From NCBI GenBank assembly GCA_037349315.1, contig JBAIAC010000033.1, forward strand, positions 23,640,001 to 23,704,000: 64,000 bases of DNA. Direction: 5' to 3'. The notes under the pieces were generated by a model that ran no database searches, was not told where the DNA came from, and saw nothing but the letters and a program-made list of their open reading frames with translations. A program made the translations under genes and the position numbers. Shown here piece after piece: positions 38,041 through 50,426 of the stretch (positions are counted from its first letter, which is position 1; each line of letters starts with the position of its first letter). The DNA is from Chelydra serpentina (taxonomy: Eukaryota; Chordata; Testudines; Chelydridae).

Positions 38041-38995
38041 TCATAGAAAGGTGGGGCTGGAAGGGATCTCGAGAGGACACCTAGTCTAGCCCCCTGAGCT
38101 GAGGCAGGACCAAGTACATCTAAACCATCCCCGGCAGGTGTTTGTCTAACTTGTTCTTAAAAGCCCACCAATCACGGGGATTCTATAACCTCCCTTCGAA
38201 GCCTATTCCAGAGTTCTAACTACCCTTCTAGGCAGAAAGTGTTTTCTAAAATCTAACCTAAGTCTCCCCTGAAGCAGAGTAAACTGATTACTTCTTATTC
38301 TCCATGTCCACTGATGGTAGGACAACAGATACTGTCCTCTTTATAAAAGCCCTTAACATAGTTGAAGACTTATCACATCCCCACTCAGACTTCTTTATTC
38401 AAGACTAAAAATGCCTAATTCTTTCAACCTTTCCTCCTAGGTCAGGTTTTCTAAACCTTTTATCATTTTTTTTGCTCTCCTCTGGATGCTCTCTAATTTG
38501 TCCATGTGTGGACATGCAAAACTGGACACAGTACTCCAGCTGAGGCCTCACCAATGCCAAATAGAGCCATTACATATGATATGCCTGTTAATACACCCCA
38601 GAATGATATTAGCCTTTATCAAAACTGCATCGCATTATTGGCTCATATTCAATTAGTGATCCACTATAACCCCATTAGATACAACCTCCCAGTTTGATAG
38701 CAGATCATTGGTAACTACTCTCCGGGTAGAGTTTTTCAACCAGTGGTGCACCCACCTTATAGTAATTTCATCTACACCACATTTCTCTAGTTTGCCTATG
38801 AGGATGTCACATGGGAATGTGTCAAAAGCCTTACTTAAATCAAGATATATCATGTCTACAGCTCTCCCCCACCCCCATCCACTAGGCCAGTAACCCTGCT
38901 GAAGAAAGAATAAGGTTGGTTTTGCACGATTTGTTCTTGATAAATCCATGTTGGCTACTATTGATCGCCCTATTATCCAACAAGAACAAAGGAAA
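38041..38995 (-). mobile_element. CR1-like LINE remnant, 5'-truncated and internally deleted
   Basis: On the minus strand, 38700-38900 encodes a reverse-transcriptase piece (VDMIYLDLSKAFDT, then LEKCGVDEITIRWVHHWL). About 40 residues further it jumps directly to GVIVDH. In CR1 ORF2 that segment normally lies well over a hundred residues downstream, so an internal segment is missing. A later segment on the same strand around 38525-38560 reads as ALVRPQLEYCVQ. The 3' end at 38041 shows, in plus orientation, 'catagaaaggtggggctgg', the usual reverse complement of a CR1 tail. It is inactive. Confidence 0.88.
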
Positions 38996-39023
38996 ATATA
39001 TAGATCTCAGAAGCCTGACATTA

Positions 39024-39350
39024 GGCTACACCAGGGGTAGACAACCTATGGCACGGGTGCCAAAGGCGGCACGCGAGCTGATTTTCAGTGGCACTCACAC
39101 TACCTGGGTCCTGGCCACTGGTCTGGGGGGCTTTGCATTTTAATGTAATTTTAAATGAAGCTTCTTAAACATTTAAAAAACCTTATTTATTTTACATACA
39201 GCAATAGTTTAGTTATCTATTAAAGATTTATAGAAAGAGACCTTCTAAAAACGTTAAAATGTATTACTGGCACGCGAAACCTTAAATTACAGTGAATAAA
39301 TGAAGACTCGGCACACCACTTCTGAAAGGTTGCTGACCCCTGGGCTACAC
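39024..39350. mobile_element. Non-autonomous hAT element with perfect 8-bp TSD
   Basis: The element is 39032-39342 (311 bp), with ends CAGGGGTAGACAACCTATGG and AAGGTTGCTGACCCCTG. The 8-bp duplication ggctacac is perfect (39024-39031 and 39343-39350). The interior is AT-richer than in the other hAT copies. It sits just beyond the CR1 remnant. Confidence 0.92.
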
Positions 39351-41741
39351 TTTGACTTGGCTTACCTGCCTGTGAAGGCACATGAGCATGAGTAAAAACT
39401 CTCCCCATCATGTGCCCCTGTACAGGATCCCAGGTAGGAGAAAATGGGTGTTATGTGTCTGCTATTTCCAGATCCCAAGCAGGTATGTGGGAAGTTAGGG
39501 GAAAGGAGGGGAGTGGATGGAGCTTTGCCTCTGCTACCCCAGCACACTGGCCAGTGGGGAGATAGGTGATGGCAGGGACCAGCAGCAAATAACTACTTCT
39601 CTGGAACAAGAGGAGACTAGGGATGGAAAGGTGACACATTGAGGCACCGTTCCTTCGTGGGGCTGCTTCTGGGTCAGTGCACCAACGAGTCAGCCCATAC
39701 ACTGAGCTTGTAGCATAATCAACATTGAGAAGGTACCAAACTGAAGTTAGTTTGAGAGAAAATTCCCCATTCCACAGGAAAGATCTTGAGGCCAACGTTC
39801 CACTTTCCCAATATCTGTGAACTACCCCAAGAGAGCAGTGAGCATACAGGGATTACAGAGGATTGAAGGTGAGTACTGCCATAAGGAGCTGAGAGGAGAA
39901 CTTTGACTGCTTTATCTGCAATGTGTTAATGAAAAGTGAACTCAGATAGACATTTCTATTAAGTATTCATGAAACAATAGAAGTGTATAAAAAGGAGGAA
40001 AAAGATTGCTGAACTGTATATATTTCATCATGCTATGAACACAGTAAAGCAAAACAAAGCAGTCTGAGTAAATATTTAACAGCAAAAGATGAAATTGATC
40101 CTTTTAAACATCTGTGATAACAGACAAATAGACTTCAGTTTCCAAGTGGGAAATTCACTGTGAATGTTACCAAGAAATAACAACCACACAATCCTTATGT
40201 TCACTTGTACAGGAATACCTCCAACACCTTCTGAAAAATGATATTAAATGCATTTGCTGAACACCTCGAATTATTAAACTCCAATGCGGCTCTCTCTGAG
40301 GACTCAGTTAAAGCTACTTCATCTAGCTACCTTTACATCCAAATGTCAGAATTAGCAAAGTGATTTTGAAAATACAACTGATCATCAATTTTTCCTCTCA
40401 GAATTGTAGCCCAATAGTGATATCATCTTGAACTGAAACCCATAGCAATGGGGATGACCACTACGTTTGTGTAGGAGTTATTTAATTACCAGATTTATCC
40501 ACAGCTAATTTGTTCCAACACTGGGAATTTTATTTTTCCAGCAACAGCCCCAGAGACCAGAGCAACACAAAATTATCTTCAAACAAATTAATGAGATCAA
40601 ACAGTTCCCTGTTCCATACATTTAAATTACAATCATTTGAAAAGTCAATTATTGTGGAGTCTCTTATTATCTATCTCTTGGAGACCAGACTAGCTTCTTC
40701 TACATGGCAGTGATAACGTAGAACGTCCTATTGGGTTATAAGGAAATTAGAAACTTTTCCTCTTTCAGACCTGTAAGTCTTCTTTCCTATACACCCCACA
40801 CAAAGCCAAATTCTATCCTCAGTTTCATCTCTGCAAGTTCACTGAGGTCAATGAGGCTACATGGCAGTAACTGAAGGCAGAATTTGGTTTACAGTGTGCA
40901 TGATAGGCGGGACGTATGGAGAATTTACAAATTGAGGCACAGAATATTTTAAAGCTTTCTTGTCCTGCTTGCTGCATCCTAGTCTAATCATAAAATGGGG
41001 CAGGTCTCACCTGTTAACTCTGTGGCTTGGACAGCTGAGACAGCAAGCTGCTCTAGCTGAATCAATGAATGAACAGCACCTGAAAATATTTAGATTTGAG
41101 CTTCATTTTGCTAATGGTTTCTGAAGGGCTATCCAAGAGCACAGACTTCTTGTTCTATGCTCTTGCCTAGCCATACATATAATCTGCTGTTCTCATTCAT
41201 CAGCTTGAGATCACCATGGAAAGCGACAATGCCTCGTTTCTCTAGCCTAAACTTGAAAGCTGACCGCTGAGCATAATGAATCTGGAAGGCACTAACTCTG
41301 ATACCTGAAACTAACCAAAGATGCAAATTCAAAGGCTATCTGCACCATAGCAACTTTCCTGCTACAAGAACAAATAGTTCACAAAGCCCTAGGCAACTTT
41401 TTCACTGGAACAGCAGCAATGGCAACTGGCGGGTGTGAATGGAAATTGTTGCTTTTAACATTCCTTTACTTATACAATATGCCACGAGGATCATAAAACC
41501 CACAAGTTTGCTGAAAAACAGGTATCACATGCTGATTTGGTAGCGTCGCTAGAATGAGCCAAATCTCCCCCAGATTTCACAGTTATAAATAGGATAAAAC
41601 GTCTTGCCAGGACTGGACACTTCTACAGCAAAACCAGGCTAAAATATGAATCCCCAGAGCTCACAGTAATCATTTTTGTAATTGCCCTCTCAGAGAATGT
41701 GGCGACGGTGCATTCCAACACAGTCCACACATCCTGACCGA

Positions 41742-41880
41742 GAGGGGATGGCTTAGTGTGTCTGTTTCTGTTCTTAAATATCTCAGTTCCCTGGAATCAC
41801 AGGCTGGAATCCTGGCATGGCTGGCTCATCCCTTCATCTTTCCAAAGAAGATAAACTGAGTACCTACAAGCACGGGGGTG
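41742..41880 (+). repeat. Possible tRNA-derived SINE fragment
   Basis: It shows gggatggcttagtgtgtct (A-box-like), 'ggaatcacaggctggaatcc' (B-box-like region), and then 'cccttcatctttccaaag' with 'ataaactgagtacc', a wording I associate with reptile tRNA-derived SINE bodies. Ends and duplications are not definable. Confidence 0.35.
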
Positions 41881-43347
41881 TTTTGAATGAGAACTTAAGT
41901 GTTGAGGTTCTGACTGCTCAGCTTGGACATGAAAGATTTCATGAAACTTTTCATAAGGGGAGTGTTTTTCTTTATGCAAGTTTCCCCTCCTCCTCCTTTT
42001 GGGTAGCACGCAATTAACCGTTTAGCTGCCAGCATCCACTGCAGAGGTGGCTGCAGTTCACTGGTACTGTATAAAAATAGTTTATGAAGAATGATGGCTT
42101 TACGTCAGGGTAAAAAGCATTATGTAAATGTAAAATACTGTAACTTCCAATTTGCGATTAGTTACTGACAAAGTCTAGCTCTCCCTATCTGCCCACTGGC
42201 CAATACTGTCAGCCACCTTGCGATAAGGATCTATGATCCAAGTAGAGAGATCTGGATTTGACTGAACTCTTCATCACTTCCCAGGCTGCAAAGCCTGGGA
42301 ACCTTTCGAAGATACATGGAACCTTGGAGTTTCACAGTATACATAAAACAGTTCACAGGATCGAAAAAGCAAATAAACCATTGCCCCTAGAAACAAGATT
42401 ACACACTGTCAGCATTATACCACCTCTCTGGTACGGAACCAGCCCTGATAAACATGTACTCCACAGTACCAAATGCTACAGAAGAGATTCCCAAAGCAGC
42501 TTCACTACCGCTTTTGATTTAGCTGATTGTCTTACAATCTCTACAATAGCATATTTATCTGAACAGAACAGAACCTGGTTCCTTTAAAGGCGTTTCCCTA
42601 ACATGAATGTGACACTTAAAAGCAGAAGGAAATCTAGAAAAGCTTTATCTTTGGCCACACCAGATAAAGGGAGTCCATCTCTGGAGCCACTTCTGATTCC
42701 CATAACAACATTCGAAGAAGACATTCAAGGGCACCCACCATATTGCACTTTCTAGTGGAAAACTTTTTGCTTCCTCTGAATTTCAGGCACTGGAGTTTCT
42801 TTTTAGCAGGCTAGTTTGTATTGCCAAAGAATCTGAGCCAATTCTAAACTATCACTGGACCAAGAGAGATCCCTTCCAGTTATGCTAGAAAACATCCTGT
42901 AAATTAAACTTTTTAAATTTTGTTTTCAGTGGATGTGTTCACTGACTTTCATTTTCATTCATCGATCGTTATTTTTTATTATTATTGGCAGGGTACCACG
43001 AGAGGGTAAACAAAATGGGATTTTCCAGCATGAAATTTTCAAAAAGCTTCAAGGGGGCCTCCAAATGTACTCCCCCCACTCTGCCACAGGCAGCTGAATA
43101 GGGGTTTCACCCAACCCCCCTTTAAGTAACCAGGAATCTCTCCATTGACATCAGTGGGATTGGATCAAGTCAGAGTCTACAAACAGGAGCCTGCACAACA
43201 TCCACATCTGCATTCACACATTGTTGTTTGGGGAAAGGAAAATACGTGTACGCAGTCAGAGGACAGAGCAGGAAAGATGACACTAAGTAGAAAAAGGACC
43301 TGACACAAAGTCCTGACACAAGTTTTCAGAAAAAATTTATTTGATCT

Positions 43348-43587
43348 AAAGGAGAATACGTAGCGTTGTTGCAGCCATGACGGTCCTGGGATATTTAGAG
43401 AGACAAGGTGGGTGAGGTAATATAAGGTAAAGCTTAAACTTAAAATCTAAATAATGGCAAAATCAACAGAAGAATACTGTTTGCCAGAAGGCCAACAGAA
43501 AGGCGGTAAGGTAAAGCTTAAACTTTACAGAAGCTGATCTAATAAAAGATATTACCTCACTCACCTTGTCTCTCTAAAAGAAAATAC
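43348..43587. mobile_element. Hairpin repeat, 'ggtgggtgaggtaat' family, copy C
   Basis: The insert is 43360-43575. The left side carries the terminus 'gcagccatgacggtcctggg' and then tagagagacaaggtgggtga; the right arm ends cactcaccttgtctctct and stops there. The flanks aaaggagaatac (43348-43359) and aaaagaaaatac (43576-43587) match at 10 of 12 positions. The loop carries a 19-bp direct repeat, taaggtaaagcttaaactt, at 43423-43441 and 43507-43525. Confidence 0.7.
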
Positions 43588-45267
43588 TTATTCCTGAATC
43601 TCTCTCTCAGATGGTGTTATTTACTGTCTGTTGAGCACTGACCATGTGTTCAGTAAGGTACAAAACATCTTCTATTGAAGACATCATCATATGGTAAATT
43701 TGCCATTTCAGAATCTGTAAGGCAGGTTCCCCAAGCCATACGTCTATCCCCAAAATAAACTTCCACAATACTAAAGAAATATTTTTGTGAAAAGCTGTCA
43801 GAGAAAATATTTTCTTTAATTCTCTAAAGGCACCTATCAGGTCAACTATAGCTAAAGGGTCTGTCATTGTTTCCGTTATGAAGCCCTAATTCTAGTTATA
43901 AAATCTAGCTATAAAAAATTGTGCCAAGATTAAACTTGGCAAGAGTTTTCTGAGCAGAAGTGAAAGTTAGCAAACAACTTCACTTAATCACTGTTAAATC
44001 ACATGAGTGCAAAAGTTTCTGATTTTGAGATTTTGTTTTCCTGCAACTCAAATCAATCATTCATAAAATGAAATATTTCAAACCATGAGATTGATTTTGA
44101 TACAACTCCACTGACCTTAAAGTTATATTCCTGATTTACACTAATGAGAGATCAGAGTTAGCCTCATTCTGAACGAATGGGGCCTACTCAGTTTCGGTGT
44201 ATTCTCCCACCCACCCACCACCTTTTAAATAAAAACATTAGATCAGCCTAATATTTAATTCCAGCTTCTGATAATATAGTATCATTTTTCTCTGAAGAAC
44301 TGATATGTGCAAGATTGGATATGCATCTGGTGTATGCAGCCAATTCAGGTGCTCACAATGGGAGTATGCTCAATTTTATAGGTGTAGTTTTGCACACAAA
44401 TATGGGAGAGACAGCCTTTTAAACAGGCTGTAAATTTAGCTCTAAAACAATTAAGTAGGATCACAGACTGCCCTTGATTCACTTTGATATCACCTGGAAG
44501 TTTATGCTAATCTGATGCTGCAACAAAGGAAGTTGCAAAGTGTCGACAGAGAGCAGAATTCTTCCTTTAGTTTTTCTTGGAATAGATGTTACTGAACATG
44601 AACAATAGCTACTTTGCATCAAAACTTTTCTATATACCAAACTGAGTGCTGATGAGGGAGTTACTTGGATTGAAAAGGCTCATTCAAAACCTCCTTTTAA
44701 ATTAAAACCAAATGGAGCTTATATTAAAGTCTTGACAGAACATTGGCACCCAGTTTATTTTAAAAGTCTTGAATATTTTGTAAAGGGGAACTGCCTCTTT
44801 TGTGAAACATAAGGCACAGCTCAGGATCTGATCTCCTAAAGTTAAAAAACCCCAAACTTTAAACATACAAATTTTATTTTTCAAAAACAAAATGCCATTA
44901 TTAGTATTTTTCTGATTTTCTCTCCCCTTCCTCTCTCATAAGTTTAGAGCCAAATTTAGGAATAGGAATAGATGGCCAGGCTCCTCAGTCTACTCACCAA
45001 TACTCCCTCCAGTTATCCCCATTCATCTAATATTGGAAGAATTGTGAGGCACAAACTTCAGTGCTCATTCTGCATAACGTATCAGTTTGCATCCCTTTCA
45101 GAACAAAATGCCCACCTTGACACATTTTGTTAGAGAGACCAAAAAGTGGTATATGGTTAGAGAAATTCCTCTCTATTAAATTGCCACCAAAGAGGCAGTA
45201 ATCTTTTGTCTCCATACAGATATTTTTAGACAGTAATCCCCCTATCTTTCAAGGATTTCAACGTGGC

Positions 45268-45905
45268 TTCTAGAGCAGAGGTGAGCAAACTACAGCCCAC
45301 GGGCCGCTTCCAGCCCGTCAGACATTTTTATTCGGCCCTCAACCTCCCGCCAGGGAGTGGGGTCAGGGGCTTGCCCCACTCCACCCGCCCGGCACTCCCC
45401 AGTCCGACTCACAATTCCCTTGATGAGCACCATCTTCCAGCACACAGAGCCACACTGCACAGGCGTGCCTTCACCGTGCTGTTTCCGGGATCAGAACCCC
45501 ACCCCTACGTGGCAGCCCCCCACTCTACGCAGCAGCAATGCGTCCAATCCCCTCCTGGTCTCCTACGGCCCCACCCTCAAAAGCCCTGAAACCGCCGAGG
45601 GGCTGCACCCAGCCCAGCTAGGGTGCCTCTGCCTGTGGCGGTGTCTGGTATGGCCACCTTGGTGTCACTGCCGGCAGGGCCCCTAGGAGTCCCCAGCACC
45701 ACCCCTGTAGAGCTCCTCCCCCCCCCCCCGCCACACCCCATGAGTCCTCCCTCCCCCCACCTCGGTAACATCCCTTATAGAGCCCCTCCATGCTACACTC
45801 CATAGATTTCCCCCTCCCCACACTGGGCATTCATGGCCCGCTATACAATTTCCATACCCAGATGCGGCCCTCAGGCCAAAAAGTTTGCCCACCCCTGTTC
45901 TAGAG
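45268..45905. mobile_element. Non-autonomous hAT element, 622 bp, perfect 8-bp TSD
   Basis: The element is 45276-45897, with ends CAGAGGTGAGCAAACTACAG and AAAGTTTGCCCACCCCTG. The 8-bp duplication ttctagag is perfect (45268-45275 and 45898-45905). The interior is C-rich, with a C run at 45718-45729. Open frames inside are compositional. Confidence 0.92.
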
Positions 45906-48559
45906 TCTCACAGGACAAGAATCTCATCCCTCTTACAGACAATTTAACTGGCTAATTGAGGATTCCCCCTGCATTATTACAATAGCATCCAAACACAGTG
46001 AGCATCACGCTATGTGCTATATGAACATACTACGAACGTAGTCCCTGATCCCACAATCAGCTAGTACAGCCCCCTGCATCCGTACAGTATCATCAACTAC
46101 AACTCTCCAAGAGCACAGTTTTGATCAACTAGGTTTTAAGTGAAGAGTAATTTTTCCTGTTTGGATACTTGTAAGAACAAAAAAACAAACAAACAAAAAT
46201 TCTTTGATTATTCTCCTGAATTTCTTGCCTTCTCAGAATGTATTCACTTATCTAGCACACGGAAACGCCTTCTTTAGGAGCACTGTTTGTCACTATCACA
46301 TTTCAGTTCTCGCCTTTCCTAGCTCATCTTGATCCATACTTTCTTGGTGCTACAATGTGTTATCAATTACCCTACAATAAACACACAGACAACTGTTCCA
46401 GCCTCAGACCAAAAAAAAAAAAATCTCCATGGGTATGAAACAACATAGAAATCAACCATTTTCCCTTTAGCCAAAAATAGATACAGAGCTCAACTAACTC
46501 TAGGAAAATGAAGGGCAAAAGGGGAAGATGACCGTCTTTACCCCTGGCACTTGTTTTTGCCTATTTACATAGACACTTCTATGATGCCCATTGCTACAAC
46601 ATCTGCAGCAGCTCTAATACCATTACATTAATGAGCCTTTGCATATAGTTATGTGCCTACATGATCAACAATAAGCCCGCTGCCCTCCCATGGTTTGGAA
46701 GACTGTAAAATACCACCACTGACCTGACAAAGTGAATCAGGGGCTGAGTAAGTTTGTGTTTCTAGTCACACCCTAGATAATGGATTCCAGTTATCTCTTC
46801 CATACCTGCCATCTCAATCACTGGGAAGAAGTCACTAATCATCTAAAATATAGGTGGAAAGTCCCCACTGTTCTCTGCGACTTCTTGCCTTTAAACTGCT
46901 GCAGGATATAACTTAGACCAGGTTAAAAATTCAACACTACAGAAATCTCGTATCCTCTCTGTTTCCCCCAGTGACTCCTCACAAGGTATTTACTAGTCAC
47001 ATTTAGTGCTAACAGTACAGACTCCATGATGCACATGAGGAAGGCATAGGCATGCAAGAATGAGGCTGCGCTTGCCCTCACACCAATGGAGAGAAGGTAC
47101 AGCTGGGTAGACTGGATCCTGGTTTCAGAGTCCCCTTCTGCTGAAAGGGGCTTTCTGGCCAGGGATCAGGCTGATGTCCCAGATGTGAAGCCCAGCATAA
47201 TTTGGTTTGGGCCATCGTTTTCTCCTCAGTCACTGGCCTTATGAGGAGTCTCTTCTTGTGTCGTGAACAGTAGGACAACTTCTTTGTATCACATTCACCT
47301 TCCTTCAGTGAAACCACTGCACATTTCTCCTCTTCGCATGGGATCAGAATGGAAGAGCCTTTCACTACCTTTGGGCAGACAGCATCAAGAGTTTAGGTCC
47401 ATGGGACTGTGCATCCATGTCCCAGTCTCACCCTCATTTATTTCATCTTTGGGTGCAGAAATGCGAGAAAGAGCTTACACTCTCACTGTGTGTACATCAC
47501 ACTTGTCAATGGCAGACCCAGAAACGCTCCCAATGTCCAGGGATCACTAACAGTAGGGACTAACTGGGAAAGTCAGAGCAATGTAATAATAATACTGAGC
47601 ATTCATATCCTGGTGCCATACACATACCAGAGGCTACTGCATGTGATCTGATACAGGACAATAAAGGTTGCTTCTGTGGAGTGCTATTGTGTCTGTTCCC
47701 AAACCTCAACAGGTGAAAAGGGTATTTTACAGGGATGAGGAAATGTACACTTAGAAGGGGGGAGAATATTAAAAATCGTAACTTTTCTAAACTAAACTTT
47801 CACCTGAAAATCCCCTTGTTTCCCTGTGTGGCCCCTCTGCTCAACAGCTGGTGACCCTGGAAGGATGTGGGATTTTCCTGCTGCCTGTGGTGAACTGCAC
47901 TTTTAGCAGGAAAAATCAAACAAGCAGCTGGCTGGCTTGCAGTTTGCTTTTCTTTCAAGCCTTGCATCGTTCTGTATAAAACAGTGATCTTGGAAAACAG
48001 AGTAAGGTTGGGGACTGCCCAAATGGCTCGATAAATACTAGCTTGAGGCAAACACTTCTCTGTGTGGTTTTTAAAAAAAAAAAAAAATTAATTAATTCAT
48101 TTACCTAATTCATTATTTCATTACACTGATATAGAAGTTACAACCTGCTGCTGAATTCAGCATGGCTCATGCTGGAGAAAGGGTGGTGTCTTACTGCGTA
48201 GATTAGGTGTAGTGCACTTTGGAATATAGATGGCCACGCCACTCAGAGGATGAGATCAATGGGCAATAATGATAGCTCTTGGAGTACCATAGCATGCCAT
48301 CTTACAAATGGATTGAAACTGATCTGACAGTCTGAAAGGAGTATACCTAATTTTAGTTTATGGCAGACTGCAGAATCAAACTACTTAACTTTAAAACTGA
48401 ATTTCAAGCGTTTGTTTGTTGCTGTCTGCACTAACACAACAGTATGTAAATTTCACGAGTGGGGTCTCGTTTTAAAAAGAAAGACTAAAACTGCAGCATA
48501 AGAATATTTGACAAGGATTGTCACTGACAAAGAATTAATGCTACTGCTAATAGTCTAAA

Positions 48560-48680
48560 GTATTATCAGAGCACCAAGGAACCCCAATCACGGACCAGGA
48601 CCACATGGCACTAACAGTCCCTGCCCCAAAGAGCTTATAAGTATATGACAAGAGACAGCAGATAGATACAGACAATACAA
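48560..48680 (-). repeat. MIR-like 3' fragment, reverse orientation
   Basis: It shows 'agagcaccaaggaaccccaa', 'cacggaccaggacc' and ctgccccaaagagcttataa, the same block order as 31033-31165. Confidence 0.5.
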
Positions 48681-48950
48681 GAAACCAATTAGACTAGTCT
48701 TATACAAACTCTAGTTAAGATCTCAGAAACACCCTAAAAGACTGGTTCTTTCTGAGATGCCTATAAATGGTATGATGTGTGTGACAGTATATGTCTAATG
48801 TGTATATGCAATTCCCAGCACTGCACATAAAAATCAGGCTGCTGACTGTGTTTATGGCTGGAGAGATATTTAAATTGGCCATATGAAGGGTGAAGTACTG
48901 GCTCTATATATGCAATTGTGATAACTCTACACAGAAACCGAGTTCACAAC

Positions 48951-49257
48951 GGCTAGACCAGGGATCTCAAACTCAATCACCACGAGGGCCACATGAGAAC
49001 TAGTAAATTGGCCCGAGGGCCGCATCACTGAAACCTTTTCATACAATGATACAAAAGTATAGTCAAAAATGAAAAAAATGAAGAGTAATGTATTAACTTT
49101 TTAAAAACTGTAATGCAAAGAGGGGTTTTAATAAAATATAAACACGCAGTAATGTTTGGAGCTTGGCTGCTAGTGGAGTCGCTATGGCGGGCCGCAGGAA
49201 ATAACTCCGCGGGCCGCATGTGGCCCACGGGCCGCGTGTTTGACCCCTGGTCTAGAC
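48951..49257. mobile_element. Non-autonomous hAT element
   Basis: The element is 48959-49249 (291 bp), with ends CAGGGATCTCAAACTCAATC and GTGTTTGACCCCTG. The 8-bp duplications are ggctagac (48951-48958) and gtctagac (49250-49257), one mismatch. It contains gggccgcat motifs near both ends. Confidence 0.9.
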
Positions 49258-49604
49258 AAACTTGTTCCCATGCACTGCTCTTGTCTGCACCAGCTTGTAA
49301 TGGCTCTAGCCCCGGCTCCTTCAGCACCTTCCCATACCCAGCACGGCCCCTACACCACGGGATGAGGCAGGAAGGGCTGGCATAGGAACAACTATTAAGA
49401 TTTTATGCCACTTGAAAATTTCCTTGGACTTGGGGAATCCTCAGATGTCCATTTAGGGCAGATTTTAAATCCTTTTATGATGATCTAGTAGCTCAAAGGG
49501 ACTTTTTCAGGGAGAGGATTTGACCCCAAATGTGTTCAGTTTTTGAATGTTTTTTTCTCCATGCAAAGGCAGGTTCAACGAAAAAGCAGCACAAGTTTAA
49601 AACT

Positions 49605-50426
49605 GCATGTGTCAGGGTTCCCTCCCCGCTCTAAACTCTAGGGTAAAGACGTGGGGGCCCGCATGAAGAGCCCCTAAGCTTATTTTTACCAGCTTAGGTT
49701 AAAACCCCCAAGGTACAAAATTCCCTGCACCCTGAGAAATGCTTCTTCCACTGCCACCATCAAGTGCTCTAAACAGGAATCCAGGAAAGGGAACCACTTG
49801 AAGTTTATCTTTCCCCCCAAAATATCCTCTCAAGCCCGTACCCCCCTGTCCTGGGAAGCTTGAGAATAATCTCCTAACCAATTGGTTACACAGTGATCTA
49901 AAAACCTACCCCCTGGGTTTTAAAAAACCATAGAAAACAGTCAGCTTCTTAAAAGAAGGATTTTATTAAAACAAAATGGTAAAATCAGCTCTGTAAAATC
50001 AGGATGGTAACTATTTTACAGGATACTCAATTTCCAAACTCAGAGGGATTCCCCCCTCTGGACAAACCCTTAAAGTTACAGAAAAAAAAAAAGGAGTAAC
50101 CCCTCCCTCTAACACAGGGAATACACACCAAGCAAAATGAACAGAAATCTACTCGCTATGCTAACTAGACTTACTTTAGAAAAGTGAGGATTTGATGAAA
50201 AGATGACTGATTCCTTTTTACTCCAAGATCACTCCGTGTCTCACAAAGAGCCACACCCACAGCTTTCACCCTACCAAGATTTGAAAGTATCTTGTCCCCC
50301 CATTGGTCAGATGCCAGCCAGGTCAGGTGTCAGTCTGGCTACCTGCATTTCTTAACCCTTTACTGGTAAGAGGATTTTATCTGCATCAGACCCTCTCCCC
50401 CTTCCCTTTATATTTATGACAGAATG
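49605..50426 (-). mobile_element. Solo LTR of an endogenous retroelement
   Basis: The 812-bp unit 49610-50421 begins TGTCAGGGTTCCC and ends TTTATATTTATGACA, i.e. TG...CA on both strands. The flanks gcatg (49605-49609) and gaatg (50422-50426) match at 4 of 5. Read on the minus strand it has a TATA-like ataaatataaagg near its start and an AATAAA signal at 49962-49967. No internal coding region or second LTR is present. It is therefore a solo LTR left by recombination. The family (ERV or other LTR class) is not determined. Confidence 0.75.

Noticed and set aside
47078..47365. Open frame of about 95 codons on the minus strand with Cys and Lys/Glu-rich composition
   Set aside because: It looks more protein-like than most, but I recognise no family, it has no splice or promoter context, and the length is compatible with chance. 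A protein database search would settle it.
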